Assembly: GCF_963974515.1 (NCBI RefSeq)
Contig: NZ_CAXBDD010000010.1
Span: 1-64,000, forward strand
From: Sunxiuqinia sp963974515
Lineage (GTDB): Bacteria; Bacteroidota; Bacteroidia; Bacteroidales; Prolixibacteraceae
DNA length: 64,000 bases
Direction of reading: 5' to 3'
Both the position numbers and the translations under genes were made by a program. The notes beneath the pieces are model-generated. The model saw nothing but the letters and a program-made list of their open reading frames with translations, searched no databases and had not been told where the DNA came from. Shown one piece after another: positions 60,977 through 64,000 of this stretch (the first letter of the stretch is position 1; each line of letters begins with the position of its first letter).

Positions 60977-61144
60977 ATGTTACGTTTAGTTATTTTATTT
61001 TTTATTATTGCCCTGATAGCAGCCATTTTTGGTTTTGGAGGCATTGCTGCCGGTGCAGCCGGAATTGCCAAAATTATCTTCTTTATTTTTATCATTTTGC
61101 TCCTCTTGTCAATCATTGGCGGAGGAATTCGGGGATGGAAGTAA
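60977..61144 (+). CDS. DUF1328 (YtjA-like) small membrane protein
   Basis: A 55-residue protein with two hydrophobic helices: MLRLVILFFIIALIAAIFGF then AKIIFFIFIILLLLSIIGGG, and the family's FGFGGIAAGAAGIAKIIFF centre, ending IRGWK. It matches the DUF1328 pattern closely. The ATG at 60977 is 18 nt after the barrel gene. The role is unknown; related proteins respond to stress. Confidence 0.85.
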   Translation: MLRLVILFFIIALIAAIFGFGGIAAGAAGIAKIIFFIFIILLLLSIIGGGIRGWK

Positions 61145-61283
61145 GCATTGACCGACATATTCAGCGTTTTGAGCAGTAGCGGCAGCCATAGGCTTTTTCG
61201 GAATGAAAACAGGCCGACTCAGATGCATGAAAAAATGAAGACTTGAGTGTGTTTTTTTTTTCATTATCAGACCACTGTAGCTT

Positions 61284-61316
61284 GAAACGGGGAGTCAACT
61301 GCTGATTTCCCGTTTC
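61284..61316 (-). terminator. hairpin after xseB
   Basis: GAAACGGG at 61284-61291 and CCCGTTTC at 61309-61316 form an 8-bp stem two bases after the xseB stop. No strong T-run follows on the minus strand. Confidence 0.5.
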
Positions 61317-61318
61317 TC

Positions 61319-61519
61319 CTATTCTTCCATTTCTTTCAGAATGTCTTCGACCTCCTCTTCGGTTTTGTGCAGTTTATCTTTACAAAGTTTAATCAGGCTT
61401 GAAACCCGTTTTACTTGTGCTGATAACTCATCCACATCCAATTCTTCATTTTCAATTTTTGCGAGGATTTCGTCAATTTCATTGACCGCTTCCTGATAGC
61501 TTGGTTTTTTCGTTGCCAT
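61319..61519 (-). CDS. xseB: exodeoxyribonuclease VII small subunit
   Basis: A 66-residue helical protein with the XseB look: SYQEAVNEIDEILAKIENEELDVDELSAQVKRVSSLIKLCKDKL, which wraps the XseA coiled coil. It is 5 nt after the xseA stop on the same strand, so the two subunits are co-expressed. The C-terminal TEEEVEDILKEMEE is acidic. Confidence 0.93.
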   Translation of the reverse strand: MATKKPSYQEAVNEIDEILAKIENEELDVDELSAQVKRVSSLIKLCKDKLHKTEEEVEDILKEMEE

Positions 61520-61524
61520 TGTGC

Positions 61525-62964
61525 TTATTTTTTTGTGAGCTTACTTGTTATTTTTCCATCGGCCAGTTGGGTCACCAATTCATCACCAATATTCAACCTG
61601 CCAACCGACTTGATCAGCTGACCTTTCTTGTAGGTCAGGCTATAGCCTCGTTTTAAGACGTTTGCCGGATCGACCAGACGAACCTGTCCTTCGAAATGTG
61701 TGAGCCTATTGCGTTGTCCTTTAAGGTTATTTTTTCCGCTGACCTTCAGTTCCTGTTGCGATTGTTTTATTTGATTCCGTTTGATTCGAAACTGTCGCTG
61801 AATAAAAAAGTGGAGGTTGTCCAGTTTTCGGGCGAGCTGGTGCTTTTCCTCCCTAAGTTGTCCTGTTCCGAGTTTTTCAATCTGGTATTTGTGTTGCTGA
61901 AGTTGTTGTTGTTTGCTTTTTAAGAAAGAGGGAACAGATCGCTCCAACTTCAGGCTGGTTAGTTTAAAGTGGTTGTCTTCCTGGCTAACCATTTGCCTGA
62001 TGGTCTGTTTTATGTTTTGTAAGGTTGTTTGAAGGGATTGTTTTTCTGTTTGTAGGCGTTCTCCAACTTCTGTTGCAAAACGTTCTTTCAGTTCATCCAA
62101 CATTTGCTCAAAAGCAGCGGCTCCGCTGACCAGAAATTCCGCAACGGCCGTCGGCGTTTTCAATTTGGTGTGGGCTACCAAGTCCACGGCTGTTTCATCT
62201 TTGTCGTGACCAATGCCGGTAATCACCGGAATCGGGAGCTGGGTAATGTGGTAAGCCAATTCGTAATGGTCGAAACTGGCCAGATCGATTTGAGCGCCAC
62301 CTCCCCGGATAATCACAACCACATCAAAAAAATCTTCGTATCGAAAAATTTGTTCCAGAGCCATCATGATGGATCCGGCGGCATCCTTTCCCTGCATGAT
62401 GGCTGGGAACAGCTTGGTGTAAAAATGGATATGGTAGGCATTGTTGGCCAGTTGGTTCTGGAAATCCTGCAAGCCGGCTGCTGTGGGCGACGAAACGATG
62501 GCGATGCGCTGTGGAACCAAGGGGAGTTCCAACTCCTTGTTCATGTTGAGCACGCCCTCTTCTTCCAATTGAACAATGATCTCACGCCTTTTACGGGCCA
62601 TATCGCCCATCGTGTAGCTGGGGTCAATATCGCGGATGTTGAGGCTCAGCCCATACACCGGATGGAATTCCACTTTCGCCTGGATTAACACTTTCAAACC
62701 TTCAGAAAAAGCCTGTCCGGTGGTCGTTTCAAAATAGGGTTTTAACATGCGAAACGTATACGACCAAATGGTTCCCCGGCATCGGGCCACTACCTCTTTG
62801 GTGGTATCATTTACTTCAATCAGCTCCAGATAACAGTGGCCGGTCCGGTTATTATTCATCTCGCTGATTTCTGCTCTGATCCACATCAAAGCAGGAAAAG
62901 CATCATCCAGTTGTGCTTTGATTTGGTTGTTGAGTTCTGAAAGTGAAAGCTGTGCCGTTGCCAT
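61525..62964 (-). CDS. xseA: exodeoxyribonuclease VII large subunit
   Basis: A 479-residue nuclease cutting single-stranded DNA ends. It has an OB-fold N-terminal domain (LSELNNQIKAQLDDAFPALMWIRAEISE), the catalytic core with VVIIRGGGAQIDLASFDH and GIGHDKDETAVDLVAHTKLKTPTAVAEF, and a long helical coiled-coil region of 300-430, ending GYSLTYKKGQLI. It precedes xseB. Confidence 0.95.
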   Translation of the reverse strand: MATAQLSLSELNNQIKAQLDDAFPALMWIRAEISEMNNNRTGHCYLELIEVNDTTKEVVARCRGTIWSYTFRMLKPYFETTTGQAFSEGLKVLIQAKVEFHPVYGLSLNIRDIDPSYTMGDMARKRREIIVQLEEEGVLNMNKELELPLVPQRIAIVSSPTAAGLQDFQNQLANNAYHIHFYTKLFPAIMQGKDAAGSIMMALEQIFRYEDFFDVVVIIRGGGAQIDLASFDHYELAYHITQLPIPVITGIGHDKDETAVDLVAHTKLKTPTAVAEFLVSGAAAFEQMLDELKERFATEVGERLQTEKQSLQTTLQNIKQTIRQMVSQEDNHFKLTSLKLERSVPSFLKSKQQQLQQHKYQIEKLGTGQLREEKHQLARKLDNLHFFIQRQFRIKRNQIKQSQQELKVSGKNNLKGQRNRLTHFEGQVRLVDPANVLKRGYSLTYKKGQLIKSVGRLNIGDELVTQLADGKITSKLTKK

Positions 62965-62975
62965 AACCCATTCGT

Positions 62976-64000
62976 TTACGGATTGACCTTAATCAGTTTG
63001 ATGACCGATACGTCGGTGTCGGAGGCTATTTTAGCCAAGATCAATCCGGCAGGCAAGTTAGCTAAATTCGATAGAAAAAAGGACTGTTGGTGGTGTAAAA
63101 CTTGCTGGTGCAATAAGCTCCCGTTCATCGAAAACAGGCTGACCGTAAACTTTTCAGAGAGCTTGGGTGACTGTTGGTAAAGGAAAACATGGTCGAGAAA
63201 TGGGTTGGGTACAGCCAGCCAGTTTTGGGCAATTGGGGTGGAGGAATATTCCGAAAGTAGTTGGTCGGCCTTTTCAAAATCGGGAATTCCAAAACCCAGA
63301 GTGTCATCTGGGTTTGTGTATTGCGAGGCACTTTTTTCAAGTGCTTCCTTGATTTGCAGACTGCTGGCTTCAGGATTGGCTTGCCACAGGCAGGCAGCCA
63401 TTCCGGCCAACACCGGCGACGAAAAAGAAGTTCCGTTTGATGGGCCTATGTTGCCATTCGTTTTCTGAAGGATGGTTCCCCATCCCACCGCTACGAGATT
63501 TGGTTTTGTGGCTCCATCGGCTGCTGGCCCCAGCGAGCTAAAGGGCGCCCAAATGCTGTCTTTACGAACAGCACCAACGCCAATAACCAACTTGCCATCC
63601 GAAGGAGCTACCAGGTATTTCCAAGGTGAAGCAGCTTCGTTGCCGGCGCTGGAGAATACCATCATACCTTTTGCTACTGCCATGTTCGCCGCCCGGGTCA
63701 CCCGGGTTGAATTGCCATCGAGGTCCGTATAGCTGTGGTTCATTTTCTCGTCGTCAAAGACCGTGTAACCCAGCGATGAGTTGATGATGTCGCAACCGGC
63801 GCTGTCGGCAAATTCGGCTGCAGCTACCCAGTTGTCTTCTTCAATTAAATATTCGGTGGCATCGTCTTCCGAGCGAAGTAAAAAATACGAAGCTTTAGGC
63901 GCCGTGCCAATCAACTGTCCATTGAGATGACCGGCCATTGTCGACAGGACGTTGGTTCCGTGGGAGTCCTCCAGGTAAACATTACCGCCGGGATTCACAA
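62976..64000 (-). CDS. subtilisin-like serine protease with T9SS-type tail (N-terminus cut)
   Basis: The window edge cuts the 5' part; 341 or so C-terminal residues remain. They include the S8 histidine (EDSHGTNVLS), the oxyanion region (DIINSSLGY), and the serine (GTSFSSPVLAG). The catalytic aspartate and any signal peptide must be beyond the edge. A C-terminal domain of about 75 residues follows (PNPFLDHVFLYQ, LFSMNGSLLHQQ, LPAGLILAKI), with the shape of a T9SS sorting tail. It is probably exported by a system including PorQ at the other end of the window. Confidence 0.87.
   Translation of the reverse strand, partial: VNPGGNVYLEDSHGTNVLSTMAGHLNGQLIGTAPKASYFLLRSEDDATEYLIEEDNWVAAAEFADSAGCDIINSSLGYTVFDDEKMNHSYTDLDGNSTRVTRAANMAVAKGMMVFSSAGNEAASPWKYLVAPSDGKLVIGVGAVRKDSIWAPFSSLGPAADGATKPNLVAVGWGTILQKTNGNIGPSNGTSFSSPVLAGMAACLWQANPEASSLQIKEALEKSASQYTNPDDTLGFGIPDFEKADQLLSEYSSTPIAQNWLAVPNPFLDHVFLYQQSPKLSEKFTVSLFSMNGSLLHQQVLHHQQSFFLSNLANLPAGLILAKIASDTDVSVIKLIKVNP

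Noticed and set aside
62104..62688. 194-codon plus-strand frame across xseA
   Set aside because: It is opposite the catalytic core of xseA, whose motifs (GIGHDKDET, RGGGAQ) are unambiguous on the minus strand.
1..64000. CRISPR arrays, prophage, insertion sequences or rRNA
   Set aside because: No regularly spaced repeats, transposase, integrase or phage structural genes, and no rRNA-like conserved blocks were seen.

Overview
This 64 kb window is a chromosomal segment of a Bacteroidota (Bacteroidetes) bacterium. Its overall content suggests an anaerobic or microaerobic, probably marine or brackish member of the Marinilabiliales/Prolixibacteraceae type; that placement is inference. Support comes from a PorQ-type type IX secretion protein, a subtilase with a T9SS-like C-terminal tail, the gene order pdxJ-CBS-nadK-DUF6089-uppS-bamA-ompH-ompH-murI, a two-gene 2-oxoacid:ferredoxin oxidoreductase, and promoters of the Bacteroidota type (TTTG, about 17-20 nt, TAnnTTTG). 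I see no rRNA, tRNA, CRISPR array, prophage or insertion sequence; this is mostly housekeeping DNA with accessory pockets.

Layout. 0-4 kb (minus): pfkA, ispH (GTG start), cmk and porQ. 4-5.5 kb: a YkgJ-type cysteine-cluster protein and an EamA transporter. 5.6-10.3 kb (minus): a tightly coupled osmolyte operon, ablA-ablB-two unrecognised small genes-SSS symporter, preceded by a MarR regulator resembling the CosR/EctR osmotic regulators; both promoters carry a similar candidate operator on the -7 box. 10.4-15.4 kb (minus): XRE-cupin regulator, DUF4914 (PEPCK/HprK-like P-loop), a class II CO2-dependent PurE, Sua5 and a beta-carbonic anhydrase, which together suggest a CO2-linked locus. 15.4-18.5 kb: topB and cvfB. 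18.7-21.3 kb (plus): an oxidoreductase overlapping malQ. 21.4-27.1 kb: accessory small enzymes (DUF1697, MATE, VOC, DHFR-like, zinc-ribbon/HhH, PhnB-like, SRPBCC, GNAT).

27.1-36.8 kb holds a hydrolase and pdxJ (minus), then the conserved plus-strand envelope block from the CBS protein to murI; BamA has a remarkable Gly/Tyr-rich insertion. 36.8-41.2 kb (minus): AI-2E transporter, AbgT transporter, sugar nucleotidyltransferase, gamma-carbonic anhydrase. 41.4-44.4 kb (plus): korAB, ended by a strong bidirectional terminator. 44.5-50.9 kb: a GH3-family protein, small membrane and stress proteins (CsbD, Lmo0937-like), an AsmA-like protein, YihY and a second AI-2E protein. 51.2-57.2 kb (plus): TamA and TamB. 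57.3-61.1 kb: MscS channel, outer-membrane proteins, an OmpA lipoprotein and a DUF1328 peptide. 61.3-64 kb (minus): xseB, xseA and the 3' part of a T9SS-type subtilase cut by the window edge.

Many genes serve the outer envelope (BamA, two Skp/OmpH, TamA/TamB, PorQ, UppS, MurI, OmpA, beta-barrels), and several serve osmotic balance (ablAB, SSS symporter, MscS). The most promising undescribed features are the regulated abl operon with its two small proteins, and the DUF4914-PurE(II)-Sua5-carbonic anhydrase cluster.
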